Assembly (NCBI GenBank): GCA_947593585.1
Contig: CANQDP010000002.1
Span: 1-53,946 of the forward strand
Source: an uncultured Clostridia bacterium
GTDB lineage: Bacteria > Bacillota > Clostridia > Christensenellales > UBA1242
Length of the DNA: 53,946 nucleotides
Reading direction: 5' to 3'
Positions 24,671-32,685 of the stretch are shown in pieces. Positions within the stretch are counted from its first letter, which is position 1. The number at the start of each line of letters is the position of its first letter. Position numbers and translations under genes: made by a program. A model generated the notes under the pieces. That model was not told the DNA's origin and ran no database searches. It saw nothing but the letters and a program-made list of their open reading frames with translations.

Positions 24671-24780
24671 ACTTTTAAAGAGTTAACAAAGTGCTCTTTA
24701 AAAGTAGTGGAGCAAACAAGTTAAGGCTTATGTTTGTGAAGAGTAACGGAACAAACTAGCAATAGCGCAGTTTGCAACGC
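24671..24780 (-). repeat. tRNA-tail repeat T2 behind the tRNA-Arg end
   Basis: A 110-base element that, read on the tRNA strand, begins GCGTTGCAAACTGCGC right after a duplicated tRNA-Arg CCA end. It ends in a perfect 12-bp inverted repeat, here ACTTTTAAAGAG/CTCTTTAAAAGT (24671-24682 and 24694-24705). Two homologues occur at 42183-42291 and 45155-45259. In those the stem reads ACTTTTAACGAG/CTCGTTAAAAGT, so one base pair has changed on both sides. Confidence 0.7.
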
Positions 24781-24801
24781 TGGTGCACCCAGAGGGATTC
24801 G
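24780..24801 (-). repeat. Duplicated 3' end of tRNA-Arg (att-like)
   Basis: These 22 bases are identical to 24945-24966, the T-arm and acceptor 3' end of the tRNA-Arg gene, 165 bases away. The short region between carries the I1 repeat. The arrangement resembles the direct repeats left by elements that integrate into tRNA 3' ends. Confidence 0.75.
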
Positions 24802-24862
24802 CATTAAGGGCTTTAGCCCGTCAATTCTCGGGTGGATTGCTTAAGCAAGACGGGGTCCCGAG
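24796..24862 (-). repeat. Repeat I1, inserted behind tRNA-Arg
   Basis: On the minus strand this reads CTCGGGACCCCGTC, a variable gap, CCACCCGAGAATTGACG, a variable gap, then TTAATGCGAATCC running into the duplicated tRNA end. The copy at 48609-48677 shares these blocks. CTCGGG and CCCGAG can pair, enclosing the variable part. Confidence 0.65.
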
Positions 24863-24921
24863 CACCCCGGGGTTCGCTGTGCGTAGCACCGATGCGCAAA
24901 GCGCATAATCCCTCTGGAAAT

Positions 24922-24944
24922 AAAAAAAGAGAGCAAACTCTTTT
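24922..24944 (-). terminator. Terminator of tRNA-Arg
   Basis: AAAAGAG and CTCTTTT form a 7-bp stem immediately after the encoded CCA on the minus strand, followed by TTT. Confidence 0.65.
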
Positions 24945-24945
24945 C

Positions 24946-25022
24946 TGGTGCACCCAGAGGGATTCGAACCCCCGGCCTTTGGTTCCGTAGACCAACGCTC
25001 TATCCAGCTGAGCTATGAGTGC
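24946..25022 (-). tRNA. tRNA-Arg, anticodon ACG
   Basis: Acceptor arm GCACTCA pairs with TGGGTGC (one G-U/A mismatch allowed) and ends in encoded ACCA. The anticodon stem TTGGT/ACCAA encloses CTACGGA, anticodon ACG. The D-arm AGCTCAGCTGGATAGAGC and the T-arm GGGGGTTCGAATCCCTC are standard. Confidence 0.95.
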
Positions 25023-25107
25023 ATACGGGCAACAACTTGTGCCCTTTATTTAAACGCTCAAATATTATAGCAAATAATTTTTTAAAAGTAAACCCCTTTT
25101 TGCAAAT

Positions 25108-25743
25108 TTATTGGTTAGACTTTTCCTCTTTTTCTTGTGGCTTTTTCTTAAATAGAATTAATTTTCTTGAAATGTAGTTGTAGATAAGCACAATAATTGT
25201 CATAATCACTTTCACTAGCCATTGATTGAGATTTAACACATCGTAGCCTAAGTACATTCCACCCATGTTTATAAGCAGACCAATAAAGCTGAGCCCTGCA
25301 AAGATGATAAATCCGCGCGCAGTTTTGCTATCCCCTTTTTCGTTGAAGACAAAGAAGATTGAAAGAAGATAATTCACTATTAAGCCAGAGATAAATCCGA
25401 CCGCCGTGCCAATCACTGTGGCATAAGTGGCTGGGTCTGGCGTGTTGACGAAAACATTTAAAAATGATGGATAGATATCTCTTTCTAAAAGCCACATAGC
25501 AACGCCCATCATAAACATGTCCACAATCGTTGCAATTCCGCCCACAATCACAAATCTTAAAATTTCGGCAAAGGTTTTGTGCGTGTCAAAAAAAGATTTG
25601 ATTTTTTGCACAAGCAATTTCAATGTCTTTTTAGGCATAATGATTATTATTAGCGCAATTAACGCAACGCACACCAGCAGGGTAATACCACCAATTTTTA
25701 AAATGGATTTCACTGTGCTGTCGGCTATTAATAAATTGTTCAT
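25108..25743 (-). CDS. GtrA-like membrane protein
   Basis: The 211-residue product has an extra N-terminal hydrophobic segment (residues about 17-37) and then the four-helix GtrA core, starting LRFVIVGGIATIVDMFMMGVA near residue 63, with GFISGLIVNYLLSIFFVF and the end IYNYISRKLILFK. GtrA proteins are thought to flip or handle polyprenyl-linked sugars, together with a GtrB-type transferase, which is encoded two genes upstream in the same operon. It overlaps the preceding gene by four bases. Confidence 0.8.
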   Translation of the reverse strand: MNNLLIADSTVKSILKIGGITLLVCVALIALIIIIMPKKTLKLLVQKIKSFFDTHKTFAEILRFVIVGGIATIVDMFMMGVAMWLLERDIYPSFLNVFVNTPDPATYATVIGTAVGFISGLIVNYLLSIFFVFNEKGDSKTARGFIIFAGLSFIGLLINMGGMYLGYDVLNLNQWLVKVIMTIIVLIYNYISRKLILFKKKPQEKEEKSNQ

Positions 25744-26387
25744 TTTTTCTCCTGTGTTTGTTTTTTCTTTTTGATGATAGAACGCACAACTTCATAAATT
25801 ATGATTACTGCCACGATTGCTAGGAAAATCCATAGCAACCAATCATTGAGCCAAGGGAAGAATTGAAGAATGAGAGCTATGGCAAGGCCCGCCACTATGT
25901 TACCTGAAATGACTGTGATGCAGGTGGTGAGATAATCTAACCCCAAAAACACGGCAACGCAACTGCCCGTCCACACCCCCGTTAGCGGAAGTGGAATTGC
26001 AACGAACACAAACACGGCCAGCACCTTTTTCCAATATGCACGAGAAAATCTTGCGCCCTGCTCATTTGCCCCAGTCATGCTGGTGGCCTTATTTCTAACT
26101 CGATTTTCAATTGCATTTGCAAGCTTTGAAAATGGTTTGGTGCGTTTTAGCAAATTTATTATTGGCTTGAAGATTAATGCCACCACGGGCACAATAATTG
26201 AGCTCCCTATCAAGGCGTAGCCTAGAGCCTTCCAATTTGATAGCGCCAATGTGTTCCACAGCTTTGAATTTGTGGCAAAAGGGATAGCACCCCTCAATTC
26301 GACTATTGGCACCATAGCAATTAAAATTGTGGCTAGCACCACATTCCCGTCAAAGATTTTTGAAAAGAATTCTGCAATCATATTCAC
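25740..26387 (-). CDS. Small multidrug export-like membrane protein (COG2426 type)
   Basis: The 215-residue membrane protein starts with hydrophobic segments and the block ILIAMVPIVELRGAIPFA near residue 20, the hallmark of the COG2426 'putative small multi-drug export' family. Another helix region is VFVFVAIPLPLTGVWTGSCVA near 125. Transport activity is not established for this family. It is the middle gene of a three-gene operon with four-base overlaps on both sides (ATGA type), between gtrB-like and gtrA-like genes. Confidence 0.7.
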   Translation of the reverse strand: MNMIAEFFSKIFDGNVVLATILIAMVPIVELRGAIPFATNSKLWNTLALSNWKALGYALIGSSIIVPVVALIFKPIINLLKRTKPFSKLANAIENRVRNKATSMTGANEQGARFSRAYWKKVLAVFVFVAIPLPLTGVWTGSCVAVFLGLDYLTTCITVISGNIVAGLAIALILQFFPWLNDWLLWIFLAIVAVIIIYEVVRSIIKKKKQTQEKK

Positions 26388-27316
26388 TCTTCAATGTTTA
26401 CTTTTTCTGCAACAATATATCTAGGCCTATTTTGACATTCTTGATAGATCCTTTTTAAATATATATTGTTGAAGCCCATGATTGAGAACAAAAACGCAAA
26501 GCAACAAGTGATTGTTGGGAACAGCCACGCTGCGAGCGGAAGATAAATTTTTAAACATGCAAGAATGATGAATGTGGTGAATGTGATTGTTGTGCCTATG
26601 CTAAACGCCACCCCCGCAATTGAGGCGAGCGACAGCGGGAATGTGGACATTGACACAATGCCCTTGCTTGCAAATTTCACCATCTTCTTTAAAGAGTATT
26701 TTGTCTTGCCGGCGGAGCGCTCTTGCCTAACAAACTCAACTTCCGTTTGCTTAAATCCAACCCAAGCGGTTGCGCCGCGCAAAAACCTATCCTGCTCCGG
26801 CATTGACTTAAAGGCTTCAACCACTTTTCTATCAAATAGTTTGAACTCGCCCACATTCTCAGGAATTTTCAAGCCAGAAATCAATCTAATAAATTTAAGG
26901 TAAATTTTTGATGTCAATTTTTTAAACCACGACTCGCCCTTTCTCGCTTTTCTTTTTCCGTGCACAACATCATACCCTTGCTTCCACTTTTCAATCATAA
27001 GAGGAATAACTTCAACCGGGTCTTGCAAGTCAACGTCCATATCAATCACGGCATCGCCTTCTGCGTGCTCCAATCCGCAAAAAATTGCCGCCATTTGCCC
27101 AAAATTGCGCGAAAAGGATAATAGTTTTATGCATTTGTCCTTGCTCGACAAATCTTTTATAATTTCCGCCGTTTTATCGCGGCTACCATCATTCACAAAA
27201 ATCACCTCGTAAGGCTCGCCTAATTCGGTCATAGTTTTTGTGATAGCCTTATAAAAATAAGGAATTGCTTGCTCCTCATTATAAACGGGAACAACTATAG
27301 AATATTTAGCTTTCAT
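26384..27316 (-). CDS. GtrB-type family 2 glycosyltransferase
   Basis: The 310-residue product resembles polyprenyl-phosphate glycosyltransferases (GtrB/DPM1). It opens YSIVVPVYNEEQAIPYF, has VNDGSRDKT near residue 42, DMDVDLQDP near 93 (the DxD and QDP motifs), and GKTKYSLKKMVKFA near 215, followed by two C-terminal transmembrane segments. It probably loads a sugar onto undecaprenyl phosphate for transfer outside the cell, with the GtrA-like protein. GGAGA precedes the ATG. It heads the operon. Confidence 0.85.
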   Translation of the reverse strand: MKAKYSIVVPVYNEEQAIPYFYKAITKTMTELGEPYEVIFVNDGSRDKTAEIIKDLSSKDKCIKLLSFSRNFGQMAAIFCGLEHAEGDAVIDMDVDLQDPVEVIPLMIEKWKQGYDVVHGKRKARKGESWFKKLTSKIYLKFIRLISGLKIPENVGEFKLFDRKVVEAFKSMPEQDRFLRGATAWVGFKQTEVEFVRQERSAGKTKYSLKKMVKFASKGIVSMSTFPLSLASIAGVAFSIGTTITFTTFIILACLKIYLPLAAWLFPTITCCFAFLFSIMGFNNIYLKRIYQECQNRPRYIVAEKVNIEE

Positions 27317-27508
27317 AAAATCTCCACTTATATTTTAATATATTTGAGGTGGACTGTCAAACAATGAAAAGATAAAATTTGAAAAAATAGAGCAAAAACG
27401 GGGCAAAATTATAAAATTTTAACTAAAATTTAAAGAAAAATCAAAAATTTTTAAATTTTTTATTGCAAATTTTGCAAAAAAGTTTTAAAATACAATCAGG
27501 AGAATGAT

Positions 27509-28279
27509 ATGTCTAAAGTTATTTCTGTAACAAACCAAAAAGGCGGGGTTGGGAAAACAACCACTTGTTTTAATTTGGCAGCCTATCTTGCTGACGGAGG
27601 CAAAAAGGTTTTAGTTATTGATATGGATCCGCAAGGCAATGCAAGCACAAGTTTAGGCGTGGATGTTAAAGATGACCAAAACACAGTTTACGATGCGCTT
27701 CTTGGAGATATAGAATTAAGCGAAGCAATATATCCTTCTTGCGTTCCCGGGCTGGACACAATTCCTTCCAACGAAGATTTGGCAGACGCAGAGGTTAATT
27801 TGGTGTACGCAGACAAACGAGAAAAAGTGCTTAAAGAACAGCTTGATAAAATCAAAGATAATTACGATTATGTGTTTATAGATTGTCCACCATCGCTTGG
27901 GCTTTTAACTGTAAATGCCCTCACGGCGAGTGACACTATTATTGTGCCTATTCAATGCGAATTCTTTGCTTTGGTTGGTCTAAGCCAGCTGATGAACACG
28001 GTTAGACTTATTAAGAAAAACTTAAACCCCGATATTGAGATTGAAGGGGTTTTGCTCACGATGAAAGATAATAGGAGTAATCTTGTGGCTCAGGTGAGTG
28101 AGGAAATTAGGAAATATTTTAAAGCCAAAGTTTATGATACATATATCCCTAGAAACATTAGATTGGCGGAAAGTCCAAGTCATGGCAAACCTATCCTATT
28201 ATATGACAACAGAAGCAAAGGAGCACAAGCATATAAGGATTTGTGTGCCGAATTCTTGAAAAAACAACCTAAAAAGTAA
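27509..28279 (+). CDS. parA: Chromosome partitioning ATPase ParA (Soj)
   Basis: ParA is the Walker ATPase that positions ParB-parS complexes and, in Firmicutes, also controls DnaA. The 256-residue product begins with SVTNQKGGVGKTTTCFNLAAYLA, containing the deviant Walker A motif with its signature lysine. DMDPQGNAS is near residue 41, FIDCPPSLG near 121, and the C-terminal SPSHGKPILLYD is typical. Start at 27509 follows AGGAGAATGAT. It is followed by a terminator and then parB after 229 bases holding the parS sites. Confidence 0.95.
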   Translation: MSKVISVTNQKGGVGKTTTCFNLAAYLADGGKKVLVIDMDPQGNASTSLGVDVKDDQNTVYDALLGDIELSEAIYPSCVPGLDTIPSNEDLADAEVNLVYADKREKVLKEQLDKIKDNYDYVFIDCPPSLGLLTVNALTASDTIIVPIQCEFFALVGLSQLMNTVRLIKKNLNPDIEIEGVLLTMKDNRSNLVAQVSEEIRKYFKAKVYDTYIPRNIRLAESPSHGKPILLYDNRSKGAQAYKDLCAEFLKKQPKK

Positions 28280-28280
28280 A

Positions 28281-28303
28281 GACACCTTCGGGTGTTCTTT
28301 TTA
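28281..28303 (+). terminator. Terminator between parA and parB
   Basis: ACACC-TTCG-GGTGT hairpin with a stable UUCG-type loop followed by a T-rich run, right behind the parA stop. Confidence 0.65.
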
Positions 28304-28305
28304 TT

Positions 28306-28321
28306 TGTCCCATGTAGAACT
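28306..28321 (+). promoter_or_regulatory. Degenerate parS-like site
   Basis: TGTCCCATGTAGAACT differs from the parS form at 28398-28413 in three positions. It may be a weak or decayed ParB site. Confidence 0.4.
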
Positions 28322-28349
28322 TTGCTTGTGTTCTACCAGAGAGGTTAAT

Positions 28350-28365
28350 TGTTCCACGTGGAACA
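28350..28365 (+). promoter_or_regulatory. parS site 1
   Basis: TGTTCCACGTGGAACA is a perfect palindrome matching the known bacterial parS consensus TGTTNCACGTGAAACA closely. Confidence 0.9.
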
Positions 28366-28397
28366 TCTTCATTTTAGGATAAGGTTGTTTGATAAAA

Positions 28398-28413
28398 TGT
28401 TCCATGTGGAACA
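28398..28413 (+). promoter_or_regulatory. parS site 2
   Basis: TGTTCCATGTGGAACA differs from site 1 in one central base. Confidence 0.85.
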
Positions 28414-28446
28414 TTTGAAGAAGTTTTAAATATTTAATAAATCTGT

Positions 28447-28475
28447 TTGACTTGGGTCTGATTTTTTTATAGAAT
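28447..28475 (+). promoter_or_regulatory. Promoter of parB
   Basis: TTGACT at 28447-28452, 17 bases, TAGAAT at 28470-28475. The predicted start point falls at the left edge of parS site 3. Confidence 0.6.
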
Positions 28476-28480
28476 AATAA

Positions 28481-28496
28481 TGTTCCATGTGGAACA
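28481..28496 (+). promoter_or_regulatory. parS site 3, over the parB transcription start
   Basis: TGTTCCATGTGGAACA, identical to site 2. It sits between the -10 box and the ribosome binding site of parB, so ParB binding should repress parB. Confidence 0.85.
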
Positions 28497-28508
28497 TAGG
28501 AGATGAAA

Positions 28509-29402
28509 ATGAAATCAAGATTAGGAAGGGGGCTGGACAGCCTTTTAAAAAGTTATGACGAAGAAACGGTTGACGAAAAGCCTAAGCAACGGGAAGAAAG
28601 GATTACAAATTTGTCATTAAGGCAAGGCGATGTTAGCAAAATTGACATAAACAAAATTTATGCTAACCCAAATCAGCCTAGAAAGAAATTTGATAAAGAG
28701 AGCCTTAAAGAGTTGGCGGACAGTATCAAAATACACGGATTAATTCAACCTATCATTGTGAACGAAACAGATAGAGGCTATATGATAATTGCCGGCGAGA
28801 GAAGATTTAAGGCTTGTCAATTATGTGGACTTAAAGAGGTTGATGCGATTGTAAAGAAATATTCTTCAAAGCAAATTGCTGAAATCTCTATTATCGAAAA
28901 TCTGCAAAGAGAGGATTTGAATCCGGTTGAATTGGCAAAAGGAATTAAGCAGTTAATGGAAGAGTTTGGCTTAACTCAAGAAAAAGTGGCTGAAAGAATT
29001 GGTATTTCTAGACCGGCCGTAACTAACGCTTTAAGAATATTATCCTTATATCCAGAAGTCTTGGAACTTGTGGAAAACGGAAAAGTGTCCTTCGGTCATG
29101 CGAAAATCCTCGCCTCAATCACAGACTATTCTTCACAGGTGTTGTTGGCAAAGAAGGTGGCTCAAGATAAATTGACGGTTAGGGACTTGGAAAAGGAAGT
29201 TGAAGCTCTTTCTGGCGGGAAGAAAAAGAAGAAGGTTAGCAAATTGCCTAGTGATGAACTTAGAGAGTTCGTTAGCAATTTGCAGAGAAAGTTGGGAACG
29301 AAAGTTTCATTGATTGGCAATGATAAAAAGGGACGAATATACATAGACTACTACTCTCAAGATGACCTCGATAGGATATATGATTTAATATTAAAAAGAT
29401 AA
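28509..29402 (+). CDS. parB: Chromosome partitioning protein ParB (Spo0J)
   Basis: ParB is the CTP-binding clamp that loads at parS and recruits SMC and ParA. The 297-residue product has the N-terminal basic motif SRLGRGLDSLL, the CTPase domain with GERRFKACQLCGL near residue 96 and ENLQREDLNPVE near 135, and the helix-turn-helix LTQEKVAERIGISRPAVTNALRIL near 160. The C-terminal dimerisation part is present. The ATG at 28509 is preferred over 28503, which stands only one base from AGGAG. Three strong parS sites lie just upstream. Confidence 0.95.
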   Translation: MKSRLGRGLDSLLKSYDEETVDEKPKQREERITNLSLRQGDVSKIDINKIYANPNQPRKKFDKESLKELADSIKIHGLIQPIIVNETDRGYMIIAGERRFKACQLCGLKEVDAIVKKYSSKQIAEISIIENLQREDLNPVELAKGIKQLMEEFGLTQEKVAERIGISRPAVTNALRILSLYPEVLELVENGKVSFGHAKILASITDYSSQVLLAKKVAQDKLTVRDLEKEVEALSGGKKKKKVSKLPSDELREFVSNLQRKLGTKVSLIGNDKKGRIYIDYYSQDDLDRIYDLILKR

Positions 29403-29437
29403 TTTGCGCCGTGTGAAACTGGGTGGCGCAAAACAAA

Positions 29438-29464
29438 AAACGGGACAAAATTTCCCGTTTTTTT
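29438..29464. terminator. Terminator between parB and nrnA
   Basis: AAACGGGA and TCCCGTTT form an 8-bp stem followed by TTTT, usable for the convergent gene as well. A second inverted repeat (TTTGCGCC...GGCGCAAA) precedes it at 29403-29431. Confidence 0.75.
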
Positions 29465-29465
29465 A

Positions 29466-30416
29466 TTACTTTAATTGGGCTGAAAATGCTTTCAAAACAA
29501 TCTTTTTTATCTCTTCAATTTTCATATTTGATAAGAAGGCTGCTGCTCCTGTGTGCCCGCCTCCGTTAAATTGTTTTGCGAGTGCAGACACATCATAGCC
29601 TTCCTTCGCTCGCATGCTTACATAGAGTGTTTCGCCCTTTGGGTAAATAAAGCAAACAAATTTATTTCCATAGATTGTGGCGAGTTTATTTATTGTGCCT
29701 GCGTAATCTTTGTCTTCTAAATCGTGCTGTTTTGCATAGTTTTTTGTAATTTTTGAGAAAATTATCTGCCCATTTTCAAAAATTTCAATGTTTTTTATGC
29801 TTTCTGCCAACACCTGCATTGATTTTAGTGTGTTAGTTAGCAAAAATTGTGCATAAATCTTGCGGCAATCAACATGTTTTGAAATTTCCGCTACAATTTT
29901 AAAGGTTTTTTGGTCAAAATTCCCAACAGTGAAGTTGTTTGTGTCAGTTATTATGCCTGCATAAAGATTTGCGTAATCTTCATTTGTGAGCGGATATCCA
30001 ACAGTTTTGGCGAGATTATATATAATTTCGCAACTGCTACTAATTAATTTCACCACATTCACATCTCCACTGAAATTGTTTGTGGCATGATGGTCTATAA
30101 CTAATTTCGTCTTGCAATTATCGAAAATAGGCTGAAACTTGCCTAATCTAGACGAGTTTGGAGCATCCAACATTATCACATGGCTATATTTTTTTGGCTT
30201 TTTATTAATAGATTTGCCCTTAAAAAGTGAATTATAGTGCTCTGGCATATCAATTTTATCTGCAAAAATATCGGCTTTGATAGAAAATTTGTGTTTTAAA
30301 ATATTAGATAGCACAAAACTTGAAGCCAAAGCATCAACATCTGGATTTAAGTGGCTAATGATTGCCACATATTTCGCCGACCTTAGGGCGGAAATAAACT
30401 TATCAAATTCTTTCAT
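29466..30416 (-). CDS. nrnA: DHH-family phosphoesterase, NrnA-like (oligoribonuclease / pAp phosphatase)
   Basis: NrnA degrades very short RNAs and pAp or cyclic-dinucleotide products. The 316-residue product shows the DHH metal motifs: ISHLNPDVDALAS near residue 20, MLDAPNS near 78, VIDHHATNNF near 103 and the AGIITDTNNF block near 150. The C-terminal DHHA1 domain ends FNGGGHTGAAAF. The start at 30416 is taken because TATAAT on the minus strand ends six bases upstream; the eight codons beyond overlap that promoter. It converges on parB. Confidence 0.85.
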   Translation of the reverse strand: MKEFDKFISALRSAKYVAIISHLNPDVDALASSFVLSNILKHKFSIKADIFADKIDMPEHYNSLFKGKSINKKPKKYSHVIMLDAPNSSRLGKFQPIFDNCKTKLVIDHHATNNFSGDVNVVKLISSSCEIIYNLAKTVGYPLTNEDYANLYAGIITDTNNFTVGNFDQKTFKIVAEISKHVDCRKIYAQFLLTNTLKSMQVLAESIKNIEIFENGQIIFSKITKNYAKQHDLEDKDYAGTINKLATIYGNKFVCFIYPKGETLYVSMRAKEGYDVSALAKQFNGGGHTGAAAFLSNMKIEEIKKIVLKAFSAQLK

Positions 30417-30422
30417 GTCTCT

Positions 30423-30428
30423 ATTATA
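30423..30428 (-). promoter_or_regulatory. -10 box for leaderless nrnA
   Basis: On the minus strand TATAAT (30428-30423) is followed by six bases and the ATG at 30416. A matching -35 is not obvious. Confidence 0.55.
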
Positions 30429-30474
30429 CAATTTTTTCAATTATTTAAAAATAAATTTGGGGGATAAATTTAAT

Positions 30475-30613
30475 TTTTCCACAAGTTATCCACAGAAATG
30501 TGTGGAAAACTGCTTTCAAAACGCCGAAAACTAAAAATTTTGAGCAAATTTATCCACAATCAGTGGAAAACCTGTGGATAACTACCCCATTTATCCACAT
30601 TTGCTGTGGACAA
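30475..30613. other. Dense DnaA-box cluster (second candidate oriC)
   Basis: Within 140 bases there are four perfect DnaA boxes in both orientations: TTATCCACA at 30486-30494, 30550-30558 and 30591-30599, and TGTGGATAA at 30573-30581. Three near-matches lie at 30475-30483 (TTTTCCACA), 30501-30509 and 30605-30613 (TGTGGACAA). A very AT-rich flank at 30429-30475 could be an unwinding element. The stretch lies between divergent genes and about 1 kb from parB and 2 kb from the parS sites. It is richer in boxes than the dnaA-dnaN gap. Confidence 0.8.
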
Positions 30614-30668
30614 GCGGTTTATAGTGCAGATTTGTCATTTTTAAGCGGATTTTCAAATAAATATATCT

Positions 30669-31340
30669 ATGTTTATGCCAAAATTTAAGAAATTTGCCCT
30701 GCTTCTGGTTGCATTAATTGCTTTTTCTATAATCTATTCGTCTATTGTGAATTTCCGTCTTGCAAATCTTAATGGAATAAAAATTGTTTTAGATGCCGGG
30801 CACGGTGGGCGAGATGGAGGAAGCGTTGGAGTGGGTGGAACAATAGAAAAGGAAATAAATTTGAAATATACTCTTGCTTTGAAAGATAAACTTGTTAAAG
30901 CGGGATATTTGGTGGAACTCACTAGGAAAAATGATGATGGGCTTTATTCTCCAACGGCGAAAAACAAAAAGTTGAGCGACATGAAAGCGAGATTTAACAT
31001 AATAGAAAAGGCTAATCCAAATTTGGTGATTTCAATTCACATGAATAGTTTTTCGAATTCTTCCGCAAAAGGAGCTAACTGCTATTATCGAGCGGAGGAC
31101 GAGGCGAGCAAGCAAGTGGCAAATTTAATTCAGCAAGCACTTCACACTTATTGCAATGCTTCGCACACAGAGGCGCGAGTTGGCGATTATTACATCTTAA
31201 ATTGTTCATATTATAGTGCCGTGCTGGTGGAGTGTGGGTTTTTATCTAATCCAGAAGAAGAAGCCTTGCTTAATAGCGATGAATTTAGGGGGCGAATGGT
31301 GGATGCAATATTTTCTGCAATCCTTTTATATTTTGGCTAA
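30669..31340 (+). CDS. N-acetylmuramoyl-L-alanine amidase, CwlD-like
   Basis: These zinc amidases cut peptide stems from peptidoglycan; CwlD acts in making spore cortex muramic lactam. The 223-residue product has one N-terminal membrane segment (about residues 6-28) and then the amidase_3 domain: VLDAGHGGRDGG near 40, EKEINLKYTLAL near 58, ISIHMNSFSN near 120 and VLVECGFLSNPEEE near 178. These supply the two His and the two Glu of the active site. Size and single anchor fit CwlD. No ribosome binding site is seen; the ATG at 30675 is an alternative start. Confidence 0.82.
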   Translation: MFMPKFKKFALLLVALIAFSIIYSSIVNFRLANLNGIKIVLDAGHGGRDGGSVGVGGTIEKEINLKYTLALKDKLVKAGYLVELTRKNDDGLYSPTAKNKKLSDMKARFNIIEKANPNLVISIHMNSFSNSSAKGANCYYRAEDEASKQVANLIQQALHTYCNASHTEARVGDYYILNCSYYSAVLVECGFLSNPEEEALLNSDEFRGRMVDAIFSAILLYFG

Positions 31341-31392
31341 GAAAATTTTTAAGTTCAACATAATTATGATAGAAACTGCATAAGTTTCTTAA

Positions 31393-31737
31393 ATGAGAAA
31401 AGAGAAGATTTTGCTTTCGCTTTTAGATGACTATATTGGTTTATATAAAATTTTAAACTTTTGTGAAACGGCGAGCGTGCGAGAAGAGAGCAAACAGAAG
31501 GTGTTAAACTTGCGTGCAGAGTGTGCACAAAGTGTGGCAGAATTTGATAGTTTTATTGCCAAAAGAAATCGTGAAGATTTTGCGTTTCAGCAATTTAAAG
31601 AGCAACTTATTTTGGGATTGAACAATTTCAAACAACCCATCTTGCAAGAGAGCGATGGTGAACTCGTGCTTCATTTTGAAGAAAGGTTAAGGCGGTTGAA
31701 AGATGACATTAGGCGCAAAGAATTAATGCTTTTATAA
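31393..31737 (+). CDS. Hypothetical helical protein, 114 residues
   Basis: Not recognised. The product is helical and charged, with heptad-like leucines (LLSLLDDYIGLYKILNF at the start, LHFEERLRRLKDDIRRKELM at the end), suggesting a coiled coil. There is no ribosome binding site; a perfect 7-bp hairpin AGAAACT/AGTTTCT (31370-31388) stands immediately before the ATG behind a TATGAT box at 31365-31370. It follows the amidase gene closely. Confidence 0.5.
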   Translation: MRKEKILLSLLDDYIGLYKILNFCETASVREESKQKVLNLRAECAQSVAEFDSFIAKRNREDFAFQQFKEQLILGLNNFKQPILQESDGELVLHFEERLRRLKDDIRRKELMLL

Positions 31738-31804
31738 AAATCCTTTACAAAATGCGAAATCTTTGATATAATAAAAATATATAGGGGATTTTTTAGGAGA
31801 TTTT

Positions 31805-32572
31805 ATGGAACAAGAGAAAAAACGCAGGAGAACACTTTACGAAGTTTTTTTTAAGCGTTTGTTTGATGTCGTTTTAAGTTTGATTGCGTTGATTGTGTTA
31901 TCACCAATTATGCTGATAATTGCTGTGATAAATTGGATAACTTTAAGAGGGCGTGCAATATTTGCGCAATATCGCCCGGGCAAGAACGGAAAGATTTTTA
32001 AACTATATAAGTTTAGAAGCATGAGTAATAAGAAAGATAAAAGTGGCAAGTTGTTGCCAGATAGTCAAAGGCTCACAAAATTTGGCAAGTTTATTAGGAA
32101 ATTGAGTTTGGACGAACTTCCTCAACTATTCAATATTTTGAAAGGGGACATGAGCATAATTGGCCCGCGCCCACGCTTGGTGAAGGACATGATTTTCTAC
32201 GATGAGCAAACTCTTAAAGCCTATAATGTCCGCCCCGGTCTAACTGGGCTTGCGCAGGTTAGCGGTGGCAGAAGTTATGCAAGTTGGGAAGAAATATTTG
32301 AGTTAGATGCAAAATATTCAAGCAGAATAACTTTCTCTGGAGATGTGAAAATTTTCTTCAAAACGATTGGGGTGTTGTTTAAGTCAGATGCGGGAAATGC
32401 AGGTAACAGCAAGCGTGATTATTATTATCCTGACTATTTGCTGAAAACGGACAAAATCACAAAAGACCAATATAATCAAGGCATTCGCATGGCAGACGAA
32501 ATTATCAAAAACAAAGGCAAAGTGGACTATCAAAGCAGATTGCACAAACGCAAGAAAGAGGACAAGCAGTAA
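31805..32572 (+). CDS. Undecaprenyl-phosphate sugar phosphotransferase (initiating transferase)
   Basis: This bacterial sugar transferase starts a repeat unit by putting a sugar-1-phosphate on undecaprenyl phosphate. The 255-residue product has a membrane helix (about residues 17-40), then the catalytic block KNGKIFKLYKFRSM near 62, LSLDELPQLFNILKGDMSIIGPRPRL near 97 and RPGLTGLAQVSG near 143, all diagnostic for the family. It lacks the long N-terminal membrane part of WbaP-type enzymes. AGGAGA precedes the ATG. It opens the polysaccharide locus and so probably commits the pathway. Confidence 0.92.
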   Translation: MEQEKKRRRTLYEVFFKRLFDVVLSLIALIVLSPIMLIIAVINWITLRGRAIFAQYRPGKNGKIFKLYKFRSMSNKKDKSGKLLPDSQRLTKFGKFIRKLSLDELPQLFNILKGDMSIIGPRPRLVKDMIFYDEQTLKAYNVRPGLTGLAQVSGGRSYASWEEIFELDAKYSSRITFSGDVKIFFKTIGVLFKSDAGNAGNSKRDYYYPDYLLKTDKITKDQYNQGIRMADEIIKNKGKVDYQSRLHKRKKEDKQ

Positions 32573-32685
32573 GCTGTCCCTTTTTTATAATGTTATTTAT
32601 AATAGTTATATATAATAATTAATTTATACCATTAATTTATTGACATAATTCGTTAAAAAATGCTATTATTTGAGTGAGGAGAATT

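Noticed and set aside
24813..24995. Minus-strand open frame over tRNA-Arg and repeat I1
   Set aside because: It lies on tRNA and repeat sequence and shows only antisense-tRNA-like protein.
27361..27508. Possible small RNA before parA
   Set aside because: Only A/T-rich sequence with poor hairpins; nothing beyond the parA ribosome binding site is convincing.
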